A DNA stretch of 64,000 nucleotides from Zoroaster sp. YZ-2022 (GCA_029582265.1 CM055835.1:8361500-8425499); one strand, 5' to 3'. Positions 11,925 to 24,440 are shown, numbered from the stretch's first letter. Translations and numbers: made by a program. The notes: a model not told the origin generated them from the letters alone.

Positions 11925-12245
11925 TGTAATAATAATAAGACTAATAATACATTTATATTGCGCAAGTTCCATACGGAAATGTTCTGATGCGCATCACAAT
12001 TTAAAGGAATATTATGTAAAAAAAAATAAAATAACCTAGGTAAAATCAAAATCAAAAATGATAAAACAATTACAATTTCAACCGTTAAAAGCTACATTAA
12101 AAAGGTGTCTTAACAGACTTTTAAATTTAATTACAGTACTACTACTAGCATTTCTAATTAAAACAGGCAAACTATTCCAAAGTGCAACATATTGAAAAGC
12201 ACAATCACCCAGTCGTACTCGAGTCCATTCATGTGGATAACTAAG
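11925..12245 (-). mobile_element. L2/CR1-like LINE 3' end, 5'-truncated
   Basis: On the minus strand, about 12240-12078 encodes the C-terminal signature of these LINE ORF2 proteins (motif ALWNSLPVLIRNAS, then FKSLLRHLF) and a stop at 12078-12080. A short 3' UTR ends in GCGCAATATAAATG and an (ATT)-type tail near 11925-11950. The same C-terminal motif is seen in the LINEs at 40.5 and 50.8 kb. Reverse transcriptase and endonuclease are missing. Confidence 0.72.
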
Positions 12246-12531
12246 GAGAATGCCATAACAATATCAAATTCAAAATACCTATCAATTTTGCATTAGAATA
12301 TCCGAGTTCAATATCTGAGATTGGAAATTATTCTCATTTTAAAAATGCCGCTAGGGGGTGCTCTGAATTTTGATGAGGTCATCAAACATATTTTTTTAAA
12401 GATAAGATGCACTAATCACTTTTCACAAAGGTCATATTCAAATTTGCTATCGTTTTTGAGATAGAAAATTATTATTTTTCTAAACCTGCCGCCAGAGGGC
12501 GCTGTGACAAGTGATGACGTCATCAATTTGT

Positions 12532-13183
12532 GAAGAAGAAGAAGAAGAAGAAGAAGAAGAAGAAGAAGAAGAAGAAGAAGAAGAAGAAGAAGAAGAAGAA
12601 GAAGAAGAAGAAGAAGAAGAAGAAGAAGAAGAAGAAGAAGAAGAAGAAGAAGAAGAAGAAGAAGAAGAAGAAGAAGAAGAAGAAGAAGAAGAAGAAGAAG
12701 AAGAAGAAGAAGAAGAAGAAGAAGAAGAAGAAGAAGAAGAAGAAGAAGAAGAAGAAGAAGAAGAAGAAGAAGAAGAAGAAGAAGAAGAAGAAGAAGAAGA
12801 AGAAGAAGAAGAAGAAGAAGAAGAAGAAGAAGAAGAAGAAGAAGAAGAAGAAGAAGAAGAAGAAGAAGAAGAAGAAGAAGAAGAAGAAGAAGAAGAAGAA
12901 GAAGAAGAAGAAGAAGAAGAAGAAGAAGAAGAAGAAGAAGAAGAAGAAGAAGAAGAAGAAGAAGAAGAAGAAGAAGAAGAAGAAGAAGAAGAAGAAGAAG
13001 AAGAAGAAGAAAGAAGAAGAAGAAGAAGAAGAAGAAGAAGAAGAAGAAGAAGAAGAAGAAGAAGAAGAAGAAGAAGAAGAAGAAGAAGAAGAAGAAGAAG
13101 AAGAAGAAGAAGAAGAAGAAGAAGAAGAAGAAGAAGAAGAAGAAGAAGAAGAAGAAGAAGAAGAAGAAGAAGAAGAAGAAGAA
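12532..13183 (+). repeat. Giant (GAA)n/(TTC)n microsatellite
   Basis: About 217 GAA triplets run with a single interruption, an extra A near 13011 that shifts the phase. The uninterrupted left part is about 160 triplets. All frames across it are open, giving spurious poly-Glu, poly-Lys, poly-Arg, poly-Ser and poly-Leu products that should not be annotated as genes. Long purine tracts of this kind are known to form triplex structures. Confidence 0.97.
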
Positions 13184-14804
13184 ATGCGGTTAATGCACTA
13201 ATTGAAAAATACATGTGGTGAGTCTGACATAAGTATGTTACTTTTCTGATTGCTTCCCTGGAATATTAAAGTGTATTATAAGCAATTTATTTTGTACTTC
13301 TGGATATTAGAAATGATTCCCATGCACTCAAGACAGTGTGCCATATACACACCTCTTCTTATTTAAATGTGCATTTACACTATTTTACACTTTTATTTGG
13401 TAAAACAATATACATTTGAAAATACTATTTCCTGCATAAACATTAGAAATTATATTTGGTGGATAAAAACAATACAGACGAAGAAACGGAGCTTATTTCA
13501 AATAGCTTATGTCTGCAGTCTTCAAAGCTTGTATGAATGTCAGCTAATTAGCCTTTCATTAGAAAACAATCTTATAACTACTAGATGATGTAGTTGTAAG
13601 GAAGTAGATAAGTTGTCAACAAGTCAAAAATTCCCCAAAGTAAGGCCACAAGTTCTAATCAGCCAATTGACAATTCCAACAAAATTACATGTAATTAAAT
13701 CCATTTGATCGAATCTGATAATTGCTTGCCCTGGTCATTTTGTTTAGATTTGGAAAAACATTTACATTGTAATATTATAGATGAAGCCAACATTGGTCTT
13801 GTACAAAAATAAATGTAATTGATGGACTACATGTTAATATACTGAGAATGATCTTTATTTATAATATACTTTACTTTTAACTCAAGTTTACAATGCACAA
13901 AAATGTAATGGCAATGATAGTGACACTGATGTAATCAAGCATCTCCTTATTATGACATGCTTATAAATTGTCTTTCTTTTTACTTATACTGCAAATAATT
14001 AAAACTCATAAATTGCTTTTCTAGCTTTTCTACATTTTCAAGCATATTTAGCAAAATGTGTGTAGATGCATCCGTATTACATAATTATAAAATAAAAAAC
14101 AGATGGCATTTTGTACATTAATTTTTAGACATTGAAATAATCAAGAGTTGTTTGGGTGCATGTAAATATTGCTAATAAAACAATGACATACTTATTTATT
14201 TTAACTGTTTGAAAAACATGTTTGTGGTTAAGTTGTGTAGTCCATTTAGTTTCATGACTTCACTTTTATGGAGGGGCAACTAAGCAAGAATGGTAATAGG
14301 CCTACGTATATTATTTCAATCCAAATTACAAATTCCAATGACCGAAGATTGGTGCTTCATTATGTTGGGAATCGCACTCAGCATCAATTCTGCATAACTG
14401 AAGTCGCAAGATGTTTCTGTCCTCTTTCTGAAAAAGATTTAAGAGTGAAAAGTGGGGTAATGGCTTAGATTTGAATAAATTTAACATTAACGAACAATCA
14501 TACTGTGGGGGGGGGGGGGGGGGGGGGTAATCAGATCCACCGCTTCTTTTGGACTGAAATGGAAATGCCAGAGACTGACTGATCTGTGACAATACCACAG
14601 TAGCAAAAACAAATTAATTACACTTACCCAACTAAACCTTACAGTTTTTAAATAAACAACCATTAAAGGGAATGTACATAATTGGTATTTGGTAATGAAC
14701 ATTTAACCCTGTAGATCTCACAAAAAATAACATAAAACTAACCTCTGAAAATGTATTCAAAATAGGTGCTCTCCCATGGAAAAACAACTAAAAACTTCAA
14801 CAAT
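13184..14804. other. No gene seen; AT-rich, with a 21-G run
   Basis: The interval is AT-rich with short chance frames only. A run of 21 G residues lies at 14507-14527. No exon or transposon was recognised. Confidence 0.5.
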
Positions 14805-16551
14805 ATGTTTGTATGCATGTGTTTGTATGCATGCATGTGTTTGTGTGCATGCATGTGTTTGTGTGCATGCATGTGTTTGTGTGCATGCATGTGTTTGTGT
14901 GCATGCATGTGTTTGTGTGCATGCATGTGTTTGTGTGCATGCATGTGTTTGTGTGCATGCATGTGTTTGTGTGCATGCATGTGTTTGTGTGCATGCATGT
15001 GTTTGTGTGCATGCATGTGTTTGTGTGCATGCATGTGTTTGTGTGCATGCATGTGTTTGTGTGCATGCATGTATTTGTGCATGCATGTGTTTGTGTGCAT
15101 GCATGTGTTTGTGTACATACATGTGTTTGTGTGCATGCATGTATTTGTGTGCATGCATGTGTTTGTGTGCATGCATGTGTTTGTGTGCATACATGTGTTG
15201 TGTACATGCATGTGTTTGTGTGCATGTATGTGTTTGTGTGCATGCATGTGTTTGTGCATGCATGTATGTTTGTGTGCATACATGTGTTTGTGTGCATGCA
15301 TGTGTTTGTGTGCATGCATGTGTTTGTGTGCATGCATGTGTTTGTGTGCATGCATGTGTTTGTGTGCATGCATGTGTTTGTGCATGTACAGTATGTGTTT
15401 GTGTGCATGCATGTGTTTGTGTGCATGCATGTGTTTGTGTGCATGCATGTGTTTGTGTGCATACATGTGTTTTGCATGTGTGTGTCATGTTGTGTGCATG
15501 CATGTGTTTGTGTGCATGCATGTGTTTGTGTGCATGCATGTGTTTGTGTGCATGCATGTGTTTGTGTGCATGCATGTGTTTGTGTGCATGCATGTGTTTG
15601 TGTGCATGCATGTGTTTGTGTGCATGCATGTGTTTGTGTGCATGTACAGTATGTGTTTGTATTCATGTATGTGTTTGTATTCATGTATGTGTTTGTGTGC
15701 ATGTATGTGTTTGTGTGCATGTATGTGTTTGTGTGCATGTATGTGTTGTATGTGTTGTATGCATGTATGTGTTTGTGTGCATGTATGTGTTTGTGTGCAT
15801 GTATGTGTTTGTGTGCATGTATGTGTTGTATGTGTTGTATGCATGTATGTGTTTGTGTGCATGTATGTGTTTGTATGCATGTGTTTGTGTGCATGCATGT
15901 GTTTGTGTGCATGCATGTGTTTGTGTGCATGCATGTGTTTGTGTGCATGCATGTGTTTGTGTGCATGCATGTGTTTGTGTGCATGCATGTGTTTGTGTGC
16001 ATGCATGTGTTTGTGTGCATGCATGTGTTTGTGTGCATGCATGTGTTTGTGTGCATGCATGTGTTTGTGTGCATGCATGTGTTTGTGTGCATGCATGTGT
16101 TTGTGTGCATGCATGTGTTTGTGTGCATGTATGTGTTGTATTCATGTATGTGTTTTGTATGTGTTTGTATGCATGTATGTGTTTGTATGCATGTATGTGT
16201 TTGTATGCATGTATGTGTTTGTATGCATGTATGTGTTTGTATGCATGTATGTGTTGTATGTGTTGTATGCATGTATGTGTTTGTATGCATGTATGTGTTT
16301 GTATGCATGTATGTGTTTGTATGCATGTATGTGTTTGTATGCATGTATGTGTTTGTATGCATGTATGTGTTTGTATGCATGTATGTGTTTGTATGCATGT
16401 ATGTGTTTGTATGCATGTATGTGTTTGTATGCATGTATGTGTTTGTATGCATGTATGTGTTTGTATGCATGTATGTGTTTGTATGCATGTGTTTGTATGC
16501 ATGCATGTGTTTGTATGCATGCATGTGTTTGTATGCATGTATGTGTTTAGT
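14805..16551 (+). repeat. 1.75-kb minisatellite, 18-bp unit
   Basis: The unit is GTGTTTGTGTGCATGCAT, about 95 copies. Variants lie in blocks: TGTGCATGCA units at about 14825-15650 and 15885-16130, TGTGCATGTA units at about 15675-15880, and TGTATGCATGTA units at about 16155-16540, with 16-bp short units (ATGTGTTGT) at block boundaries. Because 18 is six codons without stops, every frame is open. The long Cys/Met/Val and His/Thr/Lys products are artefacts. The tract is nearly alternating purine-pyrimidine. Confidence 0.97.
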
Positions 16552-17675
16552 TGATGTCTGGAAACTTTTTGCATTTTTTTTTACATAACAATTTCTTTTT
16601 TTCTCAAACATGAAAACATTTCAGACAAAATAACTTTGTTGAGGACACTTGATAATATTGATATGTCATTAATCATTACGTGTGTCCCAACTTTACACCA
16701 AATATGTACAGTATGCAATCAGGGGTTAGGGCAATTTCACATAATACCAGGGGACATTGGGAACATTGTGTTCATCATGTACAGTCAACCAATGCAAACC
16801 CATAGGCCTTGTAAATAGATCATGATTGAGATGCTCACCCAGAATCCAGCACCGGTTTGTTCAGTCTATGCCTTTCTCCATGGTTGATCCAAGGTCTATC
16901 AAGCCTAATAAGCATTTTCCTCTCTTTTTTGGATGATCTTAATTGGACATCGACATGCACTTGGTTTCAATCGAATCCAGGAATTCTGTGATCGTTCACA
17001 ATGGATACAAAATGTACAGACTGGAACCTTGTTCCTCTCGTTACATTCACAACAATGTGAAATGTGCTATGCAGAGTATCAGTCTAAATACAACCTGCAA
17101 TTGCTGTACAAGTTTCATGGTCGTATAGACTACTGAAAATGTGTCTACTTGACCTTTGACCTTTCTATTTTTTGGGGGGAAATTTCTCGGGTAATAACAT
17201 GATACCCAGATTTATTATTATTATTATTTTTTAATGAAAACCTTCCAAAAAGGATTATATATCATTCTTTCAATCCCATTTTTTTTTAGTTTTAAGGCAG
17301 TATATATACCTTTATTAACACAATCATGACCAAATTAAGGATTTATATTTTTGGGGTTTACATGTAATTTCAAATTCTCAACTGTTTCTCTGGTTCAATC
17401 ATGTGATTTAATTCATAGTTTTACAATTTAATTGATTTTTGGTTGATTACTCTGCCAAATTTGTTGAGATTCTGACTCACGAATGCTTTTCAAGATAGCA
17501 AAAGTCACATTTCTTAACTTGTCGCTAGAAGGTGCTATGTAATTTCTCACAACTGTAACTTCTAACTTCTACTGAAATGTATGTTGCAGAAAGACCACAG
17601 TAAGAGGAGCAGTATTTTGTATGTGATTCTGAACCATATTAGCCTGTAAAGGTGATGCAGTACAGAAGTAATGTG
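16552..17675. other. No gene seen
   Basis: AT-rich flank between the minisatellite and the Gmr1-type element. Two overlapping ~65-codon frames at 16933-17136 show no domain. The tail has TGACCTTTGACCTTTC and a short (TTA)n near 17212-17232. Confidence 0.45.
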
Positions 17676-18521
17676 TGTTACGATCCGAAAATCTTCAAAC
17701 TATCAGTGAATGCAAATTACTCAAAAAGCCTGAATTTTCTCAGATGCAACAAAGAAATCAAACAAGGTCACACTGATATAAAGAACAAAGAAACAAATTG
17801 TGATTTAATAATGAAAATATCAACCATTTCAAATATCGATGGGGTTTAACAAGAGTACAATGATTAGGGTAAACAAGTGTACATTAAGAAAAGATCTTAT
17901 ACTAAATAAGAAGATCTTACGGGCGAGGACTGAGCAGGCTCCAGCGAAAATGACACAAAAACAGTTCTCTGACACGGTGTAAATAGAGCTGGACGTGGGG
18001 CGAATTCACCTCCAACAAACGGCCGGAAATAGACGAAACCACGGGGACGCAAGTCAACTACCGTGACAAAATATGGGAAAGAAGAAATCCCCAAAATACT
18101 GAACTGTAGATTTAGTTCACAAAATGTCTCTTCTGGAATTAAATTCAGCTCTCAGACACTTCACTCGGTCAAGACAAACATTCTCAAAACACTCCACAGA
18201 CGAGTCGTAAGCGACATCACAGGTCCTAGTGGGTGTACACTGAAGTATCGATATAGTCTCATCAAGTGCTGTTTACCGAAGTCTTGGTTTGCTCAAGTCC
18301 TGCTTAAAATCCTCTACCAGCCCGTATTTATAGTTTTTAATCCCTTCTAGAAAATACTAAAGGTTTCTTCTTCACTTCACTTCTAGAAATTTCTGAAAAT
18401 TACATCATTTTCCAAAAGAAATTTCCAGAACGTTCTATTCATAACCCGTAAACACAATCCCGTCCCCTTTGGGGTCAACACACGGTCACGCACAGATTGT
18501 GGTTTGTGTGTGTATGTAACA
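17676..18521 (-). repeat. 3' LTR of the Gmr1-type element
   Basis: 846 bp, with TG...CA ends. It is the uninterrupted version of the LTR and serves as the reference for the SINE insertion in the other copy. It shows the 38 bp (about 18258-18308) missing or replaced there. Confidence 0.92.
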
Positions 18522-18532
18522 TCTCCCCCCAT
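18522..18532 (-). promoter_or_regulatory. Polypurine tract of the Gmr1-type element
   Basis: On the minus strand ATGGGGGGAGA abuts the 3' LTR directly, the expected position for the plus-strand DNA primer in reverse transcription. Confidence 0.8.
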
Positions 18533-18691
18533 AAAATAAAGAAAATTTACAGAAGGAAATTTTCGTTTCAAAAAGAAATTTTAACGTAAACTTATAACAA
18601 AGTTACAGTAATAACAAAAGAAGTCTTATTAAAACTCTTAGGCCCACTGGTTTACCAGTGAAATAAATATTAAGTGATTAAGTACAATCTT

Positions 18692-20200
18692 CTAAACTCT
18701 GGACAGAGCATCAGCAATAACATTGCTCTTTCCGGCAATATGAACAATCTTGAGTGGATAGGGTTGCAAAATCAAACTCCACCGAAATAATCTTTGGTTC
18801 TTGGTCTTGAATTTCTCGAAAAACACAAGTGGATTATGATCAGTATAAATGATCGTCTCTCCAGCACCATTGGTTATATACACTTCAAAGTGTTGTACGG
18901 CAAGGACCAGACCTAACGCCTCTTTTTCGATGGTGGAGTATTTTACCTGGTATTTATTTAGTTTCTTTGAGAAGTAACTGATCGGTCGCTCGATGCCTGA
19001 CTCATCTTCTTGGAGCAAAACCGCTCTGACACCAACATCACTGGCGTCAATGGCTATTTTAAACGCCTTGTCAAACTTTGGCGCAGCCAGAACCGGTTCG
19101 TTCGTTAGAATGGCTTTCAATTTCTCAAATGCATTTTGGCATGAGTCAGACCAAACAAACTTCACATTTTTCTGTAAAAGTTTAGTCAATGGAGTCGCAA
19201 TAGTGCTGAAGTTTGGAACAAACTTTCTGTAAAATCCACTCATACCCAGGAATCTCATCAATTCTCTCTTCTCTGTGAGTACGGGAAAATCTTGAATGGC
19301 TTGAATCTTTGCTACTCGTGGTAGCACGTGACTTTGACCGACCACATGACCTACATGTAAGTAGGTCACTGTTGCTTTGGCAAACTCAGTCTTTTTGAGA
19401 TTTACCACCAGGTTTGCTTTTGAAAGCTCATCAAACAAGGCACTCAAGTGTTTCAGATGGTCTTCCCAGCTATCGCTGTATACCAAAATGTCATCAATAT
19501 AGACAACACAATTTTCTAGCCCAGCAATGACTTGACTCATCATTCTCTGAAACGTAGCCGGGGCATTTTTCATCCCAAAGGGCATCGTTTTACATTGATA
19601 CAGACCATCGGGTGTCACAAACGCCGAAATTTCTTTGGCTCAGTCAGTCAAGGGCACTTGCCAATATCCCTTTAACAAGTCTACTTTACTGACAAATGCA
19701 GAATTTCCCACCCGATCAATGCAGTCTTCTAACCTAGGGATATGATATGAATCAGTCTTAGTTTCTGCATTGACTTTTCGATAATCTATACAAAATCTAA
19801 GAGTACCGTCAGGCTTTGGTACCATGACAATGGGAGAACTCCAAGAACTCTGACTAGGTTCTATAATGTCATGCTCTATCATGAAATTAACCTCTTCCCG
19901 AACCTTCGATAATTTGTTAGGATTAAGTCGGTAGGGTGCCCGTTTTATAGGCCTTGAATTTCCTACATCAACATCATGAACTGCCACCGACGTACGGCCC
20001 GGTTTGTCAGAACAAATTTGCTTGTACTTTGAGTAGGTTTGATAAATCTTTCCATTGGTCAATGTGCAAATGGCCAAGGATTTCATCCAAGTTAGCCAGA
20101 ATTTCAGAATTTGAAAGCTGCACAGTGAAAAACTCAAGTTCAGACATTTTTGTCTCAAAGTCTTCATTACATGAATTGTCAAGGTCGGGTTTTGACTCAA
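18692..20200 (-). pseudogene. Reverse transcriptase-RNase H of the Gmr1-type element
   Basis: The product copies element RNA into DNA and removes the RNA strand. The fingers region (ending KVDLLKGYWQVPLTD) is followed by an in-frame TGA at 19640-19642, and the frame continues into AFVTPDGLYQ and MPFGMKNAPATFQRMM. The catalytic YIDD box (VVYIDDILVYS) lies near 19500. RNase H follows with IAIDASDVGV, the IEKEAL region and YTDHNPL, ending in ADALSRV just before the LTR. Upstream, the linker from integrase lies in another frame (about 20007-20267), so at least one frameshift separates them. Catalytic residues are intact apart from the breaks. Confidence 0.9.
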
Positions 20201-21407
20201 TAACAGCTACCCCCCACTGGTTGACCAAAATTATCACGCTCATAATATTTCTTGAGCATGTTAACATGACAAACTCTCTGGCACTTTCTTCGGTCTGGGG
20301 TACTGATTACGTAATTAACATCATTGAGTTTCTTTTGGATACAGTAGGGCCCACTAAACTTCGCTTTAAGGGGATTGCAAGGCAGAGGCAACAGCACTAG
20401 TACTTTCTCGTCGGGTTTAAAGATGCGGACCTCAGATTTCATGTCTGCTCTTGTCTTCATGACCCGTTGAGACACCTTGAGATGTTCTTGTGCCACACAA
20501 CACGCCTTGGATAACCTCTCTTTGAAGTTCGACACATAGTCGAGCAGATTGGTCTCATCCTCCTCTGCCAAAAATCTCTCCTTAATTAGTTTCAAAGGCC
20601 CCCTCACCTCATGACCGTAGACCAACTCAAATGGAGTAAAACCAGTTGACTCGTTCGGTGAGTCCCTAGTGGCAAACAACAGAAAGGGAATTCCTTTGTC
20701 CCAATCTTCTGGGAAATCCTTGCAGTATGCTTTTATCATATTCTTGAGGGTTTGGTGGTACCTCTCCAGAGCTCCCTGAGACTGCGGGTGATATGCAGAT
20801 GATTTCAACTGCTTGATCCCCAGCTCACGCAGGACTTCCTGAAACACACCCGACATGAAGTTAGACCCCTGATCGGACTGCACTTCTTTCGGTAAACCAT
20901 ATCTTGTGAAAAACTGCATAAGAGCCTCAACAACAACATTGGCTGTTATCTTCCTCAGTGGAATGGCCTCTGGAAATCTGGTTGACAAATCCATGATGGT
21001 CAACAAAAACTGATGCCCCCGGACTTCGTCCGCGGTAGAGGACCAACACAATCCACTAGGACTCTCGTAAATGGCTCATCAAATGCAGGAATCGGTATCA
21101 TTGGTGCAGGCTTGATTGATGGCTGTGGTTTCCCCACCATCTGACACGTATGGCACGTCTTGCAGAATTCCACCACATTTTGGTGTAGCTTAGGCCAATA
21201 AAAATGTGCCATGACTCTAGCTTGAGTCTTTCTGATGCCAAGATGACCTGCAACCGGAATCTCGTGAGCAATTCTCAAGATCTCATCACGGTAACACGGA
21301 AGAATAACAATTTGATGGACAATACTCCATTCTTCATCAGCTGGTCTCTGGGTAGGTCTCCATTTCCTCATTAACACGCCCGACTTGACGTAGAAGCATT
21401 CTGGCAT
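20197..21407 (-). pseudogene. Integrase of the Gmr1-type element, frameshifted
   Basis: Integrase joins element DNA to the host chromosome. The H2C2 zinc site is present (HEIPVAGHLG, then CKTCHTC, about 21200-21145). The catalytic core has VDCVGPLPRTKSG (first Asp), SDQGSNF (second Asp) and QGALERYHQTLK (Glu), so the DDE triad survives. A frameshift between about 21000 and 21051 splits it after the first Asp. The C-terminal part includes a KFSGPY-type region of the GPY/F kind. Integrase precedes reverse transcriptase, the key diagnostic of the Gmr1 group. Confidence 0.9.
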
Positions 21408-21494
21408 CCCTGAGCCTCTTCCTCAGAACACGATGTCTGGGCGAGCTTCCTCAAATCTGGGTCCGCTTTCTGCTTCTCTATCAGCGAGGATCGG

Positions 21495-23384
21495 CTAAAT
21501 TTGAGACACTCCCTCATTTTCTTCAAAATTACTGAAAAAAGTTTCAGCCAGCCAAACACCAGAGTCCTCCTCTATAGGCACTGACTCTGCAACCTCTTTT
21601 TCCGTCTGTTTCATCTGAGATCTTGTCACTGCACATTCGGGGAAGATTTCTGGGAACTCCTCCTCCAAAGAATGAATTTCTGGCTCATCCATAGGTTCAC
21701 CAGAGACAATAGGGGATGCCGACACTTTACCTCCCGCAACGTCATTACCTAGCAAAAATCCGACACCTTTCATCGGTAGACTAGGAACAACTCCAACATC
21801 CACAGGGCCAGTGATCAATTCACATTTCAAATTCACCCTATGCAACGCGACAGGCATAAAATTACCCCCAATACCTTGAATTAACATTTTCGCATTCAGC
21901 GAACTTTCTGGAGACAATGACAACACATCCTCCAGCATCAGTGACTGTGACGCGCCTGTATCCCTTAGGATAACAACTGAACTGCCGGCTTCATCAGACG
22001 CACACGAAACATCACCACGATAAACAAAATCTTTGTAGACCTCATCAACTTGGTTGATTTCATCAAACATCTTCGAAGAAGAAACACGGTTGCCATCGGC
22101 CTCACCGGACTTCCTACCAAGTAGAGTGTCCTTATGGACAAAAGCGGCAGGCTTTTCAGAATGCTCTCGCTTGTCAGCGATGAACCTGTAACATCTCGCC
22201 TTCGTGTGGCCCTTTTTGTGACAGTAATCACACGGAGGAAAAAACTTCTTCTTTTGGTCCTCCTCGGCTCCACTTGGTGATGAAGACTTCTTACTCGATG
22301 GATCAGGATTTCCAGTGCTAGACTGTGCCTCGGGACCTGACTTGCCCTTATCAGTATTTTTGTAGAAACCCTTTGACCGGAAATTAGTTTTACCCATACT
22401 CATATTGTGAGTTAATTCATAATCATCGGCTACCACTGCAGCTTTCTTTAATTTGATGATCTGGTGTTCTTCCAAATGGGTTTTGATACTCAGAGGGACA
22501 CTGTTTTTGAACTCCTCCATGAGGACAACTTCTTTTAACTCCTCAAATTTCTTCTCAATTTTGAGAGATCGATACCATCGGTCAAAAACAATTTCTTTTT
22601 GTCTAGCGAATTCGACAAAGGTCTGGCCATTTGATCTTGTCAATTTTCGAAATTTCTGCCTATATGCCTCAGGAACCAGTTCATAAGCATTTAAAATAGT
22701 CGCTTTAACGGTAGCATATTCACTACACTGTTCCTCTGAAAGTGTGGCATAGAAATTTTGAGCCTTACCCACAAACGTGCTCTACATGAGCAAAGGCCAA
22801 TATTTCTCAGGCCAACTAAGACTTTTGGCAGTTTTCTCAAAAGATAGAAAATATGTTTCAACATTATGTTCGTTGAATTTTGGCACCAACCTAACGTTCT
22901 TTGCTAGATCAAAGTCAATGGGAGCTTTCTCTTTGCCTGTGTCTTTCTTTGCACCTAATTCCAGTTCTTTAATTTTGAGTTGATGTTCGAGTTCAAGCTT
23001 TCGTAGTTCAAATTCTCTTTCTTTTTCTTTTTCTTGTCTTTCTTTTTCTTTTTCTTGTCTTTCTTTTTCTTCTCTTTCAAACTCAAGTCTGAGCCTTTCT
23101 TGTTCTTTTTCTCTTTCTTTTTCTTCAAACTCAAGCCTGAGCCTTTCTTTTTCCAGCTCAATTTTGGCAAGCTCAATTTCTCGATCAGCAGTTTGCGGAG
23201 ACTCGGCCATCTCTAGATTCAATTTTTCCGCAAGAACGTTTACTAGTTTTGCCTTCTTGACACTTCGAGAAATTTCTAGTTGAACATATTTAGCAACTTC
23301 ATGCAACTCATCTTTTGTTAACAGTTGCAATTTATTGCAATCCTCAGCCTCCACGAAAGCTTGTACCTCAAACTTACTAGCCAT
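21495..23384 (-). pseudogene. Gag-protease of the Gmr1-type element, one nonsense codon
   Basis: Gag packages the element RNA and the protease matures the products. From the ATG at 23384, the N-terminus is followed by a long charged Glu/Lys/Arg coiled coil (about 23180-22960). An in-frame TAG at 22782-22784 interrupts it and the same frame continues. The following capsid region (about 22690-22440) has YRQKFR, a central hydrophobic stretch and VLMEEF, closely resembling a SCAN domain. One zinc knuckle (CX2CX4HX4C: CDYCHKKGHTKARC) lies near 22232-22190. The protease follows, with LRDTGASQSLM near 21955 and GFLLGNDVAGG near 21745. The frame ends at 21495, before integrase in another frame. Confidence 0.9.
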
Positions 23385-23480
23385 AATTATTCTACACTAC
23401 AAACTAGCAACAATATAACAAAGCGTGCAACCTTGCTTGATAGTTGTACAATAAAAGTAGTATGGCTTATTTTATTCGAT

Positions 23481-23498
23481 TTCCCAGACAGGCCCCCA
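23481..23498 (-). promoter_or_regulatory. Primer-binding site of the Gmr1-type element
   Basis: On the minus strand TGGGGGCCTGTCTGGGAA starts 3 nt after the 5' LTR. It resembles the tRNA-Pro-type primer site of some retroelements at about 14 of 18 positions from memory. The tRNA assignment is tentative. Confidence 0.65.
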
Positions 23499-23501
23499 AT
23501 T

Positions 23502-24440
23502 TGTTACGATCCGAAAATCTTCAAACTATCAGTGAATGCAAATTACTCAAAAAGCCTGAATTTTCTCAGATGCAACAAAGAAATCAAACAAGGTCACACT
23601 GATATAAAGAACAAAGAAACAAATTGTGATTTAATAATGAAAATATCAACCGTTTCAAATATCGATGGGGTTTAACAAGAGTACAATGATTAGGGTAAAC
23701 AAGTGTACATTAAGAAAAGATCTTATACTAAATAAGAAGATCTTATGGGTGAGGACTGAGCAGGCTCCAGCGAAAATGACACAAAAACAGTTCTCTGACA
23801 CGGTGTAAATAGAGCTGGACGTGGGGCAAATTCACCTCCAACAAACGGCCGGAAATAGACGAAACCACGGGGACGCAAGTCGACTACCGTGACAAAATAT
23901 GGGAAAGAAGAAATCCCAAAAATACTGAACTGTAGATTTAGTTGACAAAATGTCTCTTCTGGAATTAAATTCAGCTCTCAGACACTTCACTCGGTCAAGA
24001 CAAACTTTCTCAAAACACTCCACAGACGAGTCGTAAGCGACATCACAGGTCCTAGTGGCTGTACACTGAAGTATCGATATAGTCTCATCAAGTCCATGGA
24101 GTGTCGTGGCCGAGCGGTCTAGCGCACCGAACTCAAGTTCTGGTGTTGCCAGCAGCAGAGTGTGAGTTCGAGCCCCGGTCGTGACACTTGTGTCCTTGAG
24201 CAAGGTACTTAACCATAATTGCTTCGTCCTTCGGATGGGACGTTAAGCCGTAGGTCCCGTGTACTAGATTAAGTAATGCACGTAAAAGAACACAGAACAC
24301 TTATCGTGGAAGAGTAGGGGTTTACCCCGGTATTTCTGGTTCACATAGCAAGCGCCCTTGTTTACAGGTTTCCTCAGGCTTCCGAGCTACAGTGCTTAAG
24401 TGTGCTTTTGAGGCATCCTTGGTTTCATTACCAGAAATGT

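Noticed and set aside
12480..13221. Long poly-Glu, poly-Lys, poly-Arg, poly-Ser and poly-Leu reading frames
   Set aside because: They are translations of a GAA/TTC microsatellite in different frames and carry no other coding evidence.
14738..16611. Several 200-600 codon Cys/Met/Val or His/Thr/Lys frames
   Set aside because: The repeat unit is 18 bp and lacks stops in every frame, so open frames are a direct consequence of the minisatellite.
18993..23216. Plus-strand frames overlapping the Gmr1-type element
   Set aside because: They are antisense shadows of gag and pol, which have clear domain motifs on the minus strand.
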